A stretch of 64,000 bases of DNA, from assembly GCA_964408805.1 (NCBI GenBank), contig CAYPAV010000004.1, positions 186,001 to 250,000 on the forward strand, written 5' to 3'. Both the position numbers and the translations under genes were made by a program. Positions 41,881 to 50,928 of this stretch are shown in pieces; positions within the stretch are counted from its first letter, which is position 1, and every line of letters begins with the position of its first letter. The notes under the pieces were generated by a model that searched no databases, was not told where the DNA came from, and worked only from the letters and a program-made list of their open reading frames with translations. Source of the DNA: CAYPAV01 sp964408805. GTDB taxonomy: Bacteria > Pseudomonadota > Alphaproteobacteria > UBA8366.

Positions 41881-42900
41881 ATGCTGATACTGATGCCCGA
41901 CGCCCGCTTCGACGGGCCGGCCGAGATCGAACAGGAAGAGGTCGGCGACCGGGCCGAGGTCAAGGTCTTCAAGGCCGAGCGGCTGGATGACATTCCGGAC
42001 GAGGTTTGGGGGGCGGCGGACGGCATGCTGCTTTGGGGCCGTATCGACTGCGACGCGGCGATGCTCGACCGGACGCCGAACCTTCGTGTCGTCACCCGGA
42101 TGGGGGTCGGCTTCGACGTGATCGACCTCGAACGGGCGGGTGAATGCGGTGTCGCGGCCTGCAATGTACCGGATTACGGCACCACCGATGTCGCCGATCA
42201 TGCGATCGGCCTGATGCTGTCATTGACCCGCGGCATCGTCCGCCACCACGCGCGGATTTCCGAAGATCCCGTGAGGAACTGGCGCGCGATCGACTCACCG
42301 GTGATGACGCGGGCGCGGGGCCGGGTCTTCGGCATCGTCGGGCGCGGACGGATCGGTACGGCGGCGGGACTTCGCGCGGCCGCTTTCGGAATGCGAGTGA
42401 TCTTTTACGATCCCTACCTTCCGGATGGTGCCGACCTTTCGGTCGGTTTCGAGCGCTGCGAAACCTTGGAGGAACTCCTGGAAACAGCCGACGTCGTCAG
42501 CATCCACACGCCGTTGACGCCCGAGACGGAGGGCATGATCAACGGCCAGACCCTGGCGCGGATGAAACCGGAGGCGCTTCTGATCAACACCTCGCGGGGC
42601 CCCGTCGTCGACCTTGACGCGGTGACCGAGGCGCTTCGGGCAAACAAAATCGGCGCGGCGGGGCTCGACGTCGTGCCGGCGGAGCCGCCGGACCCGGCCC
42701 ATCCTCTGTTCAAGGCTCTGAAGGCGGGCGAGGACTGGACCCAGGGCCGAGTTGTGGTGACGCCGCATGCGGCCTGGTACAGTCCCGACGGCAGCCGCGA
42801 CCTTCGCCAAAAGGCGGTCCGGACGGTGATCAACTATCTGACCGGTGGGCCGCTCCGCAATTGTGTCAACGAGGCATTCCTGAAACGGGAGACCGATTGA
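41881..42900 (+). CDS. D-isomer-specific 2-hydroxyacid dehydrogenase (CtBP-like)
   Basis: A 339-residue NAD-dependent dehydrogenase. The nucleotide-binding region is GIVGRGRIGTAAGLRAAAFGMRV; the catalytic Arg lies in INTSRGPVVD, the Glu in PAEPPDP and the His in VTPHAAWYS. This set defines the D-2-hydroxyacid dehydrogenase/C-terminal-binding-protein group. ATG 41881 is chosen because AGAGG lies six bases ahead; an ATG at 41875 would add two residues. It directly precedes the DenD-like gene without a gap. It may reduce a keto acid or oxidise a hydroxy acid in the sugar-acid pathway. Confidence 0.88.
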   Translation: MLILMPDARFDGPAEIEQEEVGDRAEVKVFKAERLDDIPDEVWGAADGMLLWGRIDCDAAMLDRTPNLRVVTRMGVGFDVIDLERAGECGVAACNVPDYGTTDVADHAIGLMLSLTRGIVRHHARISEDPVRNWRAIDSPVMTRARGRVFGIVGRGRIGTAAGLRAAAFGMRVIFYDPYLPDGADLSVGFERCETLEELLETADVVSIHTPLTPETEGMINGQTLARMKPEALLINTSRGPVVDLDAVTEALRANKIGAAGLDVVPAEPPDPAHPLFKALKAGEDWTQGRVVVTPHAAWYSPDGSRDLRQKAVRTVINYLTGGPLRNCVNEAFLKRETD

Positions 42901-43899
42901 ATGAAGATCGTCATTACGGGTGCGTGCGGCATGATCGGTCGAAAGATGGTCGACTCACTGCTCGCCGATCCGATGCTGGTTGACCGGACGGGTGCTGCGG
43001 CGGAAGTGAAGAAGATCGTCGCACTCGATGTCGTGGCACCCAATCCACCGCTCGCCGACGACCCCCGAGTCGAGGTGGTGACGGGCGAGGTAGATTCGGC
43101 TGAATTGATCACCGCCTTGATCGACGAAGAGACCGACAGCGTTTTCCATCTCGCCGCCGTCGTCAGTGCCGGTGCCGAGCAGGATTTCGGCCTCGGAATG
43201 CGCGTCAATCTCGACGGCACACGCCTGGTGCTCGACCGTTGCCGGGCGCTGGGTCACGCGCCCCGCGTCGTCTTCGCCAGTTCTTGCGCGGCCTTTGGCG
43301 GCGATTTGCCGAACGGCGTCACCGATGCGACCACGCCGACACCGCAAACGACCTATGGCATCACCAAGGTGATCGGTGAATATCTGATCGACGATTATAC
43401 CCGCAAGGGCTTCATCGACGGCCGGGCCCTTCGCCTGCCGACCATCGTCATCCGGCCGGGCCGCCCGAATAAGGCGGCCTCGACCTGGGCGTCGAGCATC
43501 CTGCGGGAACCGCTCGCGGGTCGCCCGGCTGTCTGTCCCGTCGATGAGGCGACCGGCATGTGGGTGCTCTCGCCCCGCCGGGTAGTCGAGGCTTTCCGCC
43601 ATGCCCATGATCTCGGCCCCGGGGACTGGGGAGCGCGGCGGGTCGTCAACATTCCCGGCATCACGGTTACGGTCGCCGAGATGATGGCGGGGCTGGAAAG
43701 ATCGGGCGGAGCTGAAATGGCAGGGCGCGTGAGCTTTGAACACGATCCTTTCATCCAGGAAATCGTCGCGGGTTGGCCCAATCGGTTCGAGACGCCGCGC
43801 GGTGTTGCGATGGGGTTCCAACGGGATGTCGATCTCGACGAGATCATTCGCGTCTTCCTGGAGGACGACCTGGCCAGCCAGGCCGCCTATTACGACTGA
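42901..43899 (+). CDS. denD: D-erythronate dehydrogenase-like extended SDR (DenD type)
   Basis: A 332-residue NAD-dependent epimerase-fold dehydrogenase. The cofactor motif is GACGMIGRKM, the active-site motif YGITK, and the segment TIVIRPGRPNKAASTW with EPLAGRPAVCPVD is the distinctive marker of D-erythronate dehydrogenase (DenD) and close relatives. DenD oxidises C2 of a four-carbon sugar acid to the 2-keto form. The start is the first base after the stop of the preceding dehydrogenase gene. Regulation and uptake genes for the pathway are not visible nearby. Confidence 0.82.
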   Translation: MKIVITGACGMIGRKMVDSLLADPMLVDRTGAAAEVKKIVALDVVAPNPPLADDPRVEVVTGEVDSAELITALIDEETDSVFHLAAVVSAGAEQDFGLGMRVNLDGTRLVLDRCRALGHAPRVVFASSCAAFGGDLPNGVTDATTPTPQTTYGITKVIGEYLIDDYTRKGFIDGRALRLPTIVIRPGRPNKAASTWASSILREPLAGRPAVCPVDEATGMWVLSPRRVVEAFRHAHDLGPGDWGARRVVNIPGITVTVAEMMAGLERSGGAEMAGRVSFEHDPFIQEIVAGWPNRFETPRGVAMGFQRDVDLDEIIRVFLEDDLASQAAYYD

Positions 43900-43971
43900 A
43901 TCTCCCCACCCGATTGACGCCTCTTTCCGATTGCCCCGATAATGCTGTCCGACGAGAGGGGGTGTCGAACG

Positions 43972-44247
43972 ATGGCGAAGTGGTCTTTCAAGAATATCAA
44001 ATCGCCGTTCAGCAGCCGCGGCGGCGAGGAAAAGGCGTCGAAAAAGAAACCGGCGGAGAGCAAGGACATCGCGAATGCAAGCGACATTCGTGAGGCCTAT
44101 ACGACGATCGTCCTCGAGCTCAATCAGAAGGGCTACGACCTGGCCCAGCACAAGGACGAAGCCCTCAAGCTCACCACCCGCCTGGCCACCAGCTGGGTCG
44201 GCCGCGAAATCTCACCTGAGACGGTTCGTCAAGTCATCGACGATTAA
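43972..44247 (+). CDS. Small basic hypothetical protein
   Basis: A 91-residue protein starting at ATG 43972. The N-terminus is basic and flexible (WSFKNIKSPFSSRGGEEKASKKKP). The second half reads as a small helical domain, AYTTIVLELNQKGYDLAQHKDEALKLTTRLA. No family is recognised. Its stop overlaps, by four bases and on the opposite strand, the end of speE. Composition is typical of the genome, which supports it as a real gene. Confidence 0.55.
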   Translation: MAKWSFKNIKSPFSSRGGEEKASKKKPAESKDIANASDIREAYTTIVLELNQKGYDLAQHKDEALKLTTRLATSWVGREISPETVRQVIDD

Positions 44248-45092
44248 GAGATCAGCGCCTCTATATAAGGCGGCAGGGCAAAGGCCGCCTTATGGACGGC
44301 CGGCGTGTAGCAGCGCGTTTCGATCCCGGCCGCCGCGAAACGTTCCGTCAATGCCTCCAAGGGGACTTCGCGGCGGGTGGCGTCATCAGCGGCCCAGCCG
44401 AAGGTCATCTCGCCGCCGATATAGGTGGGGACGGCGGCCCGATAGCAGCTCGCATCGCGAAAGAGCCGGCGGAGAATGGCGAGGCTGGCCCGCAATTCCC
44501 CGCCCTGGACAAAGGGGACACCATTCTGCGTCACCAAGATACCGCCGGGATTAAGCGCGCGTCTGCAGCCTTCGTAGAAATGTTCGCCGAACAGAACCTC
44601 GCCGGGACCGATTGGGTCGGTCGAGTCGACGATGATGACGTCAAACCGATCGCTGGTCTCGTGTACGTAGTCGATGCCGTCGGCGATGACGACGCGGGTG
44701 CGCGGGTCTTCATAGGCGTCGCCGCAGATCGACCGGAGGTGGGTCTTGCTGAGCTCGATTACGGTCCGGTCGATCTCGACCAAGGTCACTTGCGTCACGC
44801 CGCGGTGCTTCAATACTTCTTCCAGCATACCGCCGTCGCCACCGCCGACGATTAAGACCTCGGCCGCGCCGCCATGGGCCAGGATCGGCGTGTGGGCCAG
44901 CATTTCGTGGTAGATGAATTCGTCCCGCTCGGTTGTCTGCACGACGCCGTCGAGCGCCAGGACACGGCCGAATTCCGGGTTCACGAAGATGATCAGATGT
45001 TGGTGATCGGTCTTGGTCTCGTGCAGGATTTCCGTGATCGCGAGCTTGTTCCGGAAACCGGCATGAAGCGTTTCCTCGAACCAACGCGTCAA
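44244..45092 (-). CDS. speE: Spermidine synthase
   Basis: A 282-residue aminopropyltransferase. It begins WFEETLHAGFRNKLAI and carries LIVGGGDGGMLEEVLKH for decarboxylated-SAM binding, VVIADGIDYVHETSDRFDVIIVDSTDP with the catalytic acids, and GQ-like late FVQGGEL. It transfers aminopropyl from decarboxylated S-adenosylmethionine to putrescine. Its start overlaps the end of speD by four bases (45089-45092), so the two are coupled. Confidence 0.95.
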   Translation of the reverse strand: MTRWFEETLHAGFRNKLAITEILHETKTDHQHLIIFVNPEFGRVLALDGVVQTTERDEFIYHEMLAHTPILAHGGAAEVLIVGGGDGGMLEEVLKHRGVTQVTLVEIDRTVIELSKTHLRSICGDAYEDPRTRVVIADGIDYVHETSDRFDVIIVDSTDPIGPGEVLFGEHFYEGCRRALNPGGILVTQNGVPFVQGGELRASLAILRRLFRDASCYRAAVPTYIGGEMTFGWAADDATRREVPLEALTERFAAAGIETRCYTPAVHKAAFALPPYIEALIS

Positions 45093-45529
45093 GTGACCCT
45101 GCCGCGCCGATGGTCGGCGATTTCATGGCGCTTCGGATTGAAGGCCCGGCGAATGGCCTCGGCCGCCTTCCCGGGGTCCGTCTTGCCGCACATGAAGATA
45201 TCGATCGCCGCGTAATCCCATTCCGGCCAGGTATGGATACTGATATGCGACTCCGCGAGGACGGCAACACCCGAGACGCCGCCATTCTCCGTGAACCGGT
45301 GCAAATGAACGTGCAACAGCGTGGCCTCCGCCGCCTCGGCACCCGCGCGCAGGGCCGCCTCGATATGCGCCCGGTCGGTGAAGCCCTCACCCTCCCATAG
45401 GTCGACGAGCAGGTGCCGGCCCGCGTAATAGGCACCGTCGTAATGAACGAGATATTCCGGCTCCGCGTTGGCGGGTTCCGGGACGTCCTCGGGGGCGGCA
45501 TGGGGGCGCAAGGGGTGCGATTCAGTCAT
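45089..45529 (-). CDS. speD: S-adenosylmethionine decarboxylase proenzyme
   Basis: A 146-residue prokaryotic AdoMetDC. Self-cleavage at LAES|HISIHTWPEWDYAAIDIF is expected between Glu93 and Ser94, giving the pyruvoyl group. An N-terminal extension of about 25 residues (Pro/Glu/Ala rich) precedes the core HLLVDLW. It makes decarboxylated SAM, the donor for the coupled speE product. The pair makes spermidine in the cytoplasm. No polyamine riboswitch or leader is seen. Confidence 0.95.
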   Translation of the reverse strand: MTESHPLRPHAAPEDVPEPANAEPEYLVHYDGAYYAGRHLLVDLWEGEGFTDRAHIEAALRAGAEAAEATLLHVHLHRFTENGGVSGVAVLAESHISIHTWPEWDYAAIDIFMCGKTDPGKAAEAIRRAFNPKRHEIADHRRGRVT

Positions 45530-45646
45530 CGTGGCGCTCTCGATTGTCGCGGTTGTGGTGGCGGTTTTACGGCTTCGCCGATATGACCTCGAACGGGTGG
45601 GATTGCAAGAAGAATCGTGGATAGGGCGCCAGCTCGTCCTCGCTGG

Positions 45647-46597
45647 TCAAACGTCGGGATCCAGGCGCAACTCGGTGCGGTCGAGGGATGCGAAGGCGTG
45701 GCGGAGGATGTCGGCCGCATTACCCCAGACGATCTCGCGCCAATCGGCGGCATCGGGATAAAACAACCCGTCGAAACGGTCCCCGCCCTCGGCCGTGGAT
45801 TTATGCCGGGTCAGCAGCGAATCCAGGACCGTGGTGAGCGAATAGCCGCCGAATTCGAGGACAAGAGAGGTCAATTCCCGATCGCCGAGAGCCGCCGACA
45901 GCCCGCGCGTGATCGGTCCTTCGATGTTCGAGGCCGCGATACCATCGGCGCTCGTCCGGGCGCCGAAAAGATCGGTCGCCCGCCGTTCGGCAGCGGTGCC
46001 GGGCATATGGCAGGAGACCAACTCCGCTTCGCCGTATGGCCCCGAGCCCGTATGAATGTCGAGGAAGACCACCCGCTTGGCCGCCGAAAGGAACCGCTCG
46101 GCGGCGATCGAAATGACATCCGTACACCATTGTTGATGCGTCGAATCCGGGGCGTCGCCCTCCGCGTCCGGCTGAGTTTCCTCGGTGTAGCGCACCTCGG
46201 CGGCAGCGAGCAGCGTGTCGTCCCAGACCGGTTCCGCCGTGTTCTCCGTACCCAGCCAATCCCAATCGGCGGATTTGAAGGCGCCGGGCGTAGTGGTGTG
46301 GATGAGAAGAAGCGACGTCGACTGCGGCACTTCGATTTGAAGTCCGGTTCGCAGCAGGGTGGTCTGAATGCCGGATGCGCAGAGGCCTTCCGCTAGACGA
46401 TTGCCGGGACTGATGACGATTGCGAGCGGTGCGCCGGCGCGGCCCGCCTGGGCGATGTCGAGGTGCACTGGAGCAGACGTCTTCGCACCGCGCGGCGACT
46501 CGAAGCTCGCCACCGGCAGCCGTGTATCGAGGCAGGCCGCGAGAAACATGTGCCGCGCCTCGGTGGGGTCCGTCGTGAAATGTTCGGCTGCCGTCAT
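45647..46597 (-). CDS. DUF2817 (M14-like zinc carboxypeptidase fold) protein
   Basis: A 316-residue protein of the DUF2817 family, a peptidase-like relative of M14 zinc carboxypeptidases. The metal-binding segment is FLDIHTGSGPYGEAELVS and the catalytic Glu region LTSLVLEFGGYS. The start at ATG 46597 (MTAAEHFTTDPTEARHMF) fits the family; the frame extends 35 residues further but without family similarity. It is divergent from the phosphotransferase gene with about 118 bases between. Substrate unknown. Confidence 0.82.
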   Translation of the reverse strand: MTAAEHFTTDPTEARHMFLAACLDTRLPVASFESPRGAKTSAPVHLDIAQAGRAGAPLAIVISPGNRLAEGLCASGIQTTLLRTGLQIEVPQSTSLLLIHTTTPGAFKSADWDWLGTENTAEPVWDDTLLAAAEVRYTEETQPDAEGDAPDSTHQQWCTDVISIAAERFLSAAKRVVFLDIHTGSGPYGEAELVSCHMPGTAAERRATDLFGARTSADGIAASNIEGPITRGLSAALGDRELTSLVLEFGGYSLTTVLDSLLTRHKSTAEGGDRFDGLFYPDAADWREIVWGNAADILRHAFASLDRTELRLDPDV

Positions 46598-46715
46598 GTT
46601 CGGTTCGTCCGCGAAAGATAAACCAAGATGGCGAAGTTCCATTGCCAAGGCAATCGCCGAATTTCCATGCATTCCGCTGGCCATACGGCGGTCGCGGGCC
46701 ACATATTTCGAGACA

Positions 46716-47753
46716 ATGACGACAGCGGATCAAATATCGGGAATACAAGAGACCGGGCCGTCGGGCGATCTTCTCGATGCCTTGCGGCGGATGGGTCTCC
46801 TGGGCGCTGGCGAGAGACCGCAGTTCGAAGCACTGACCGGCGGCGTCTCCTCCGACATATGGCGGGTCGAATTGGGCGACAAGACCGTCTGCGTCAAGCG
46901 GGCCCTCCCGAAGCTCAAGGTCGCTGCCGATTGGCATGCGCCGATCGAACGGAACGCGCTGGAGGTCGCCTGGTTCGAGGTCGCTCGCGGTATCACACCG
47001 GCGGCGGTGCCGGAGATTCTCGCACACGACCCGGCGGCCGGGTGTTTCGTCATGGCATATCTCGATCCCGAGGAACACACGCTCTGGAAGGATCGACTTC
47101 GCGACGGCGAGGCCTTGCCCGAAGTTGCGGCTTCGGTGGCAACGACGCTGGGACGGATCCACGCGGGAACGGCGGGTGATACGGCCGTCGCCGCGACATT
47201 CAAGACCGATGAAACCTTCCACGCGATCCGCCTCGAACCCTATCTGGAGGCGACGGCGCGGGTGCATACCGATCTGGCGGAGGTTCTGACGGGGCTGGTT
47301 TCCAAGACATCATCGACGCGTCTGGCGCTGGTCCATGGCGACGTTAGTCCGAAGAACATCATGATCGGCCCCCAAGGGCCGGTTTTTCTCGATGCCGAAT
47401 GCGCCTGGTATGGCGATCCCGCCTTCGATATCGCTTTCTGCCTCAACCATTTCCTGCTGAAGTGCCTGTGGACGCCCCAAGCGACGGAGGGGTTCTTGAC
47501 TTGTTTCGACGAATTTTCGGCGCGTTATCTCGGCCAGGTTTCCTGGGAGCCGCCGGCCGTCCTCGAAACCCGCGCCGCCCAGCTGCTTCCGGGCTTGTTC
47601 CTGGCGCGGGTCGACGGGAAATCGCCGGTCGAGTATGTGACCAGAGAATCGGAGAAAGATCTGGTGCGAAAGGTCGCGCGGAGGCTTCTGACGAACCCGG
47701 TTAACCGCTTGGCGGCGATAAGCGACGCCTGGCGAAAGGCGCTCGACCGATGA
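46716..47753 (+). CDS. APH-family phosphotransferase (small-molecule kinase)
   Basis: A 345-residue aminoglycoside-phosphotransferase-like kinase. It has a Gly-rich LTGGVSSDIWRVELGDKTVCVKRAL with the ATP Lys, the catalytic loop LVHGDVSPKNIMIG with Asp and Asn, and the metal Asp in VFLDAECAWYGDPAFDIAF. This subgroup phosphorylates small hydroxylated molecules rather than antibiotics. The start is ATG 46716. Its stop overlaps the start of the enolase-like gene by four bases (ATGA, 47750-47753), so the two are coupled and likely act in sequence. Confidence 0.88.
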   Translation: MTTADQISGIQETGPSGDLLDALRRMGLLGAGERPQFEALTGGVSSDIWRVELGDKTVCVKRALPKLKVAADWHAPIERNALEVAWFEVARGITPAAVPEILAHDPAAGCFVMAYLDPEEHTLWKDRLRDGEALPEVAASVATTLGRIHAGTAGDTAVAATFKTDETFHAIRLEPYLEATARVHTDLAEVLTGLVSKTSSTRLALVHGDVSPKNIMIGPQGPVFLDAECAWYGDPAFDIAFCLNHFLLKCLWTPQATEGFLTCFDEFSARYLGQVSWEPPAVLETRAAQLLPGLFLARVDGKSPVEYVTRESEKDLVRKVARRLLTNPVNRLAAISDAWRKALDR

Positions 47754-49045
47754 CGGGAGCTGAAATTCAGTTCGTACGGGGACGCCGTGTCTGGGATTCG
47801 AGAGGCCGTCCCACGGTCGAAGTTGATGTCGGTCTGCGGAACGGCGCCACCGGCCGGGCCATTGCGCCCGCCGGCGCCTCGCGCGGTAGCGGTGAGGCGA
47901 TCGATCTTCGCGATGGCGGGGATGCGCAGGGCGGTCATGATGTCGGCCGGGCGATCGCTGGAATCAACGGCGAGATCGCGACGGCGCTGCAAGGTATTCC
48001 CGGCGACGATCAGGCCGCCATCGATGGGGTTCTGATCGAACTCGACGGCACCCCCAATAAGGCGAGGCTCGGTGGCAATGCGACGGTCGCGACATCGCTC
48101 GCCGCGGCCCATGCGGCGGCGGCCGCGGCGGGCATGCCCCTGTGGCGCCATCTACTCGGCGACAATCGGACACCGCGTCTTCCGTTGCCGGAAATTCAGA
48201 TTTTCGGCGGCGGGGCCCATGCGGACGGCCGGGTCGATGTGCAGGACTTCATGATCATCGCGGTCGGTGCCGATGAGTATACCCAAGCGCTCGAATGGAC
48301 GGCTGATGTCTATCGCGCAGCGGGCGACCAAATGCGGGAAGAGGGTCTCTTGCAGGGTGTCGCCGACGAGGGTGGCTATTGGCCCGCCTTCGACACCAAT
48401 GAGCAGGGACTCGATGCGTTGGTCCGCGCGATCGAGCGCGCCGGCCGCAAGCCAGGCGAGGAGGTCGCGATATCGCTCGATATCGCCGCCTCGGAGTTCG
48501 GACGGGACGGGACTTATCGTCTTGGTCTCGAAGGCCGGGAACTTGGACGGGACGAGCTGTCGGAAATGCTTGAGGGGTGGGTCGAGCACTATCCGATCGT
48601 CTCGATCGAAGACCCCTTCGGGGAGGACGACGAGAGGGGGCTGGCGAATTTCACGAAACGGCTCGGCGATCGTCTTCAGATCGTGGGCGACGACTATCTG
48701 GTGACCAATGCCGCCCGGGTCGAGGCGGCGGCCCGGTCCGGTGTCTGCAACGCGCTTCTGGCGAAGCCCAATCAGGTCGGCACCGTCACCGAAGCCAAGG
48801 CGGCGGTCGATGCGGCCGGAAAAGCGGGCTACGGCGTGATCGTTTCCGCGCGCTCCGGCGAGACCGAGGATGTCTCGATCGTCCATCTCGCGGTCGGATG
48901 GGGGGCCCCGCAACTCAAGGTCGGGTCCTTCGCCAGGTCCGAACGCATGGCGAAATGGAATGAGGGGCTGCGGATCGCCGAGGCGCAGCCGGGCGGCGGC
49001 GCCTTGCCGGCGCGCGAAACATTCCCTTGGAACCAGCCGATTTAG
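47750..49045 (+). CDS. Divergent enolase-family protein lacking the catalytic-site His
   Basis: A 431-residue full-length enolase fold. Conserved: His157 (GGGAHA), Glu207 (VADEGG), the metal ligands Asp244, Glu287 and Asp314, Lys339 (LAKPNQVG) and Lys390 (QLKVGS). Changed: position 166 is Asp in VQDFMI, where enolases have Glu (yeast Glu168), and position 367 is Ala in VSARSGE, where they have His (yeast His373). The loop GASRGSGEA replaces GASTGEREA. The general base lysine remains, so the protein may act on a related substrate. Coupling to a kinase supports a phosphorylated substrate. The genome should hold a normal eno elsewhere. Confidence 0.88.
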   Translation: MTGAEIQFVRGRRVWDSRGRPTVEVDVGLRNGATGRAIAPAGASRGSGEAIDLRDGGDAQGGHDVGRAIAGINGEIATALQGIPGDDQAAIDGVLIELDGTPNKARLGGNATVATSLAAAHAAAAAAGMPLWRHLLGDNRTPRLPLPEIQIFGGGAHADGRVDVQDFMIIAVGADEYTQALEWTADVYRAAGDQMREEGLLQGVADEGGYWPAFDTNEQGLDALVRAIERAGRKPGEEVAISLDIAASEFGRDGTYRLGLEGRELGRDELSEMLEGWVEHYPIVSIEDPFGEDDERGLANFTKRLGDRLQIVGDDYLVTNAARVEAAARSGVCNALLAKPNQVGTVTEAKAAVDAAGKAGYGVIVSARSGETEDVSIVHLAVGWGAPQLKVGSFARSERMAKWNEGLRIAEAQPGGGALPARETFPWNQPI

Positions 49046-50490
49046 AGCAGCCGTTCCTCGTCATTTCCGGCACTTGCCTCGACCCGGGCGATCCGGAGCA
49101 GGTTGGTGGCGCCGGGCGTCCCGAAGGGGACGCCGGCGGTGATGATGACCCGGTCGCCCGGTTTCGCGAAGCCGTCATTGAGAGCGTGACCGCTCGCCTT
49201 CGCCACCATGTCCTCGAAATCATGGGCATCGCTGGTGAAGATGCTGTGAACACCCCACGCCACGGCGAGACGGCGGGCGGTCGCGCGGTTCGGCGTCAGA
49301 CCGACGATCGGAACCTCGGGGCGTTCCCGGGCGGCTCGGAAGGTGGTCGAGCCCGATGTCGTATAGGTGATGATGGCGCGCACCGAAAGGGTTTGGGCCA
49401 CTTGCCGGGCGGCGGCGCTGATCGCATCTGCGGCGGTCGCTTCGGGCTCAGGGTGGTCGGCATCGAGGATGTTTCGCCAGAGCGGATCCTGTTCCACGCT
49501 CTCGATGATCCGGCTCATCATCTCGACCGATTCCACCGGGTAACTTCCGGCCGCGGTCTCCGCCGAGAGCATGACCGCATCAGCGCCGTCATAGACGGCG
49601 GTGGCGACATCCGAGGCCTCGGCCCGGGTCGGTTGCGGCGAATCGATCATCGATTCCAGCATTTGCGTCGCCACGATGACCGGTTTTCCCATCAGCCGGC
49701 AGCCGCGGATAATGCGCCGTTGCAGGACGGGAACGCTTTCCGGCGGCATCTCGACGCCGAGGTCGCCGCGGGCCACCATGACTGCGTCGCTCAGCTCGAT
49801 GATTTCGTCGAGACGGTCTATCGCGGTGGGTTTCTCCAACTTCGTCAGGATCGGAACCCGGCCGCCGATCAACCGCCGGGCCTCGGCCAGGTCTTCCGGT
49901 TGTTGAACGAAGGAGAGCGCGCACCAATCGACGCCTTTGTCGAGACCGAACTGCATGTCGCCCCGGTCCTTTTCGGTCAGCGGAGATACCGGTAGGACCA
50001 CGCCCGGCACGTTCACACCCTTGTGGTTCGAGATGGTACCGCCGACCAAGACTTCGGTCTCGGCGAAATCGGCGCCGCAATTTCTGATCTTCAGGCGGAT
50101 GCGGCCGTCATCGACCAGGAGCTCACTCTCATGGGAAAGTGCCGCGAATATTTCGGTGTGGGGCAGATTGACTCTTTGGGAATTCCCGGGGGCCGGATCG
50201 AGATCGAGGCGAAATTCGTCACCGGCCATGAGGTCGACCGAGCCGTCCTCGAACTCGCCCACGCGCAGTTTCGGACCCTGCAAATCCATCATGATCGCGA
50301 TCGGCCGGCCGGCTTCCTGTTCAATCGACCGGATCGCGACAATCGATCTTTTGTGATCCTCATGCGTGCCGTGACTGAAGTTCAGCCGAAACACGTCGAC
50401 GCCGCTTTCGAACAGGCTGCGGATCTTGTCCGGGTCCGAACTCGCGGGGCCCAAGGTTGCCACGATCTTGGTCATGTGGGTGCGTCGCAT
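49042..50490 (-). CDS. pyk: Pyruvate kinase
   Basis: A 482-residue pyruvate kinase. The start MRRTHMTKIVATLGPASSD fits family N-termini, so I keep ATG 50490 over an internal ATG at 50475. Motifs are RLNFSHG, IMMDLQGPKLRVG, the catalytic Lys/metal region ILTKLEKPTAIDRLDEII, MVARGDLGVEMP, and VATQMLESMIDSPQPTRAEASDVATAVYDGADAVMLS (key residues of this longer run only). The C-terminal allosteric domain is present. It makes pyruvate and ATP from PEP. It converges on the enolase-like gene, overlapping it by four bases. Confidence 0.96.
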   Translation of the reverse strand: MRRTHMTKIVATLGPASSDPDKIRSLFESGVDVFRLNFSHGTHEDHKRSIVAIRSIEQEAGRPIAIMMDLQGPKLRVGEFEDGSVDLMAGDEFRLDLDPAPGNSQRVNLPHTEIFAALSHESELLVDDGRIRLKIRNCGADFAETEVLVGGTISNHKGVNVPGVVLPVSPLTEKDRGDMQFGLDKGVDWCALSFVQQPEDLAEARRLIGGRVPILTKLEKPTAIDRLDEIIELSDAVMVARGDLGVEMPPESVPVLQRRIIRGCRLMGKPVIVATQMLESMIDSPQPTRAEASDVATAVYDGADAVMLSAETAAGSYPVESVEMMSRIIESVEQDPLWRNILDADHPEPEATAADAISAAARQVAQTLSVRAIITYTTSGSTTFRAARERPEVPIVGLTPNRATARRLAVAWGVHSIFTSDAHDFEDMVAKASGHALNDGFAKPGDRVIITAGVPFGTPGATNLLRIARVEASAGNDEERLL

Positions 50491-50550
50491 GCCGGCCAGA
50501 CTAATCGATCTCGCTCGGAGACGCAGCTGTAATCCGGACGGCGACGGGCC

Positions 50551-50928
50551 TCAAGGATCCCGGCTCAACCCCTGTGCCGCCAGGGCGTCGAGGTAGGCCT
50601 CCCAGACGGTCTCCCGATCCCGGCCTAAATCGTACAGGTACTGCCAGCTGTAAATCCCGGTATCGTGCAGGTCGTCGAAGATGATCCGGATGGCGTAATT
50701 CCCGACCGCCTCCACCTCCATGATCCCGACATGGCGGCGGCCGGGGACGGTCTGCTTGTCGCTCGGATTATGTCCTTGAACCTCGGCCGAGGGGCTTTCG
50801 ACTCGCAGCATTTCGGCGGGAAACTCGAAGACCGACCCTTCGTCGAACTCTACGACAAGAATTTTCTCCGCCTTCCGCAGCCGGATCTTGGTCGGCCAAT
50901 AGGTCGTGGAGTACTCGTTCGGCGTCAT
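50551..50928 (-). CDS. DUF971 (gamma-butyrobetaine hydroxylase N-domain-like) protein
   Basis: A 125-residue DUF971 protein. Features are WPTKIRLRKAEKILVVEFDEG, FEFPAEMLRVESPSAEVQGH and IRIIFDDLHDTGIYSWQYLYDLG, all family signatures. Members are small and often linked to FeS-cluster or iron metabolism. It overlaps the Trm112-like gene by four bases (ATGA, 50925-50928), so it is coupled to it. Confidence 0.93.
   Translation of the reverse strand: MTPNEYSTTYWPTKIRLRKAEKILVVEFDEGSVFEFPAEMLRVESPSAEVQGHNPSDKQTVPGRRHVGIMEVEAVGNYAIRIIFDDLHDTGIYSWQYLYDLGRDRETVWEAYLDALAAQGLSRDP

Noticed and set aside
45801..47267. Minus-strand 488-codon frame across the DUF2817 and kinase genes
   Set aside because: It overlaps conserved motifs of both genes in other frames and shows Arg/Gly/His-rich shadow composition.
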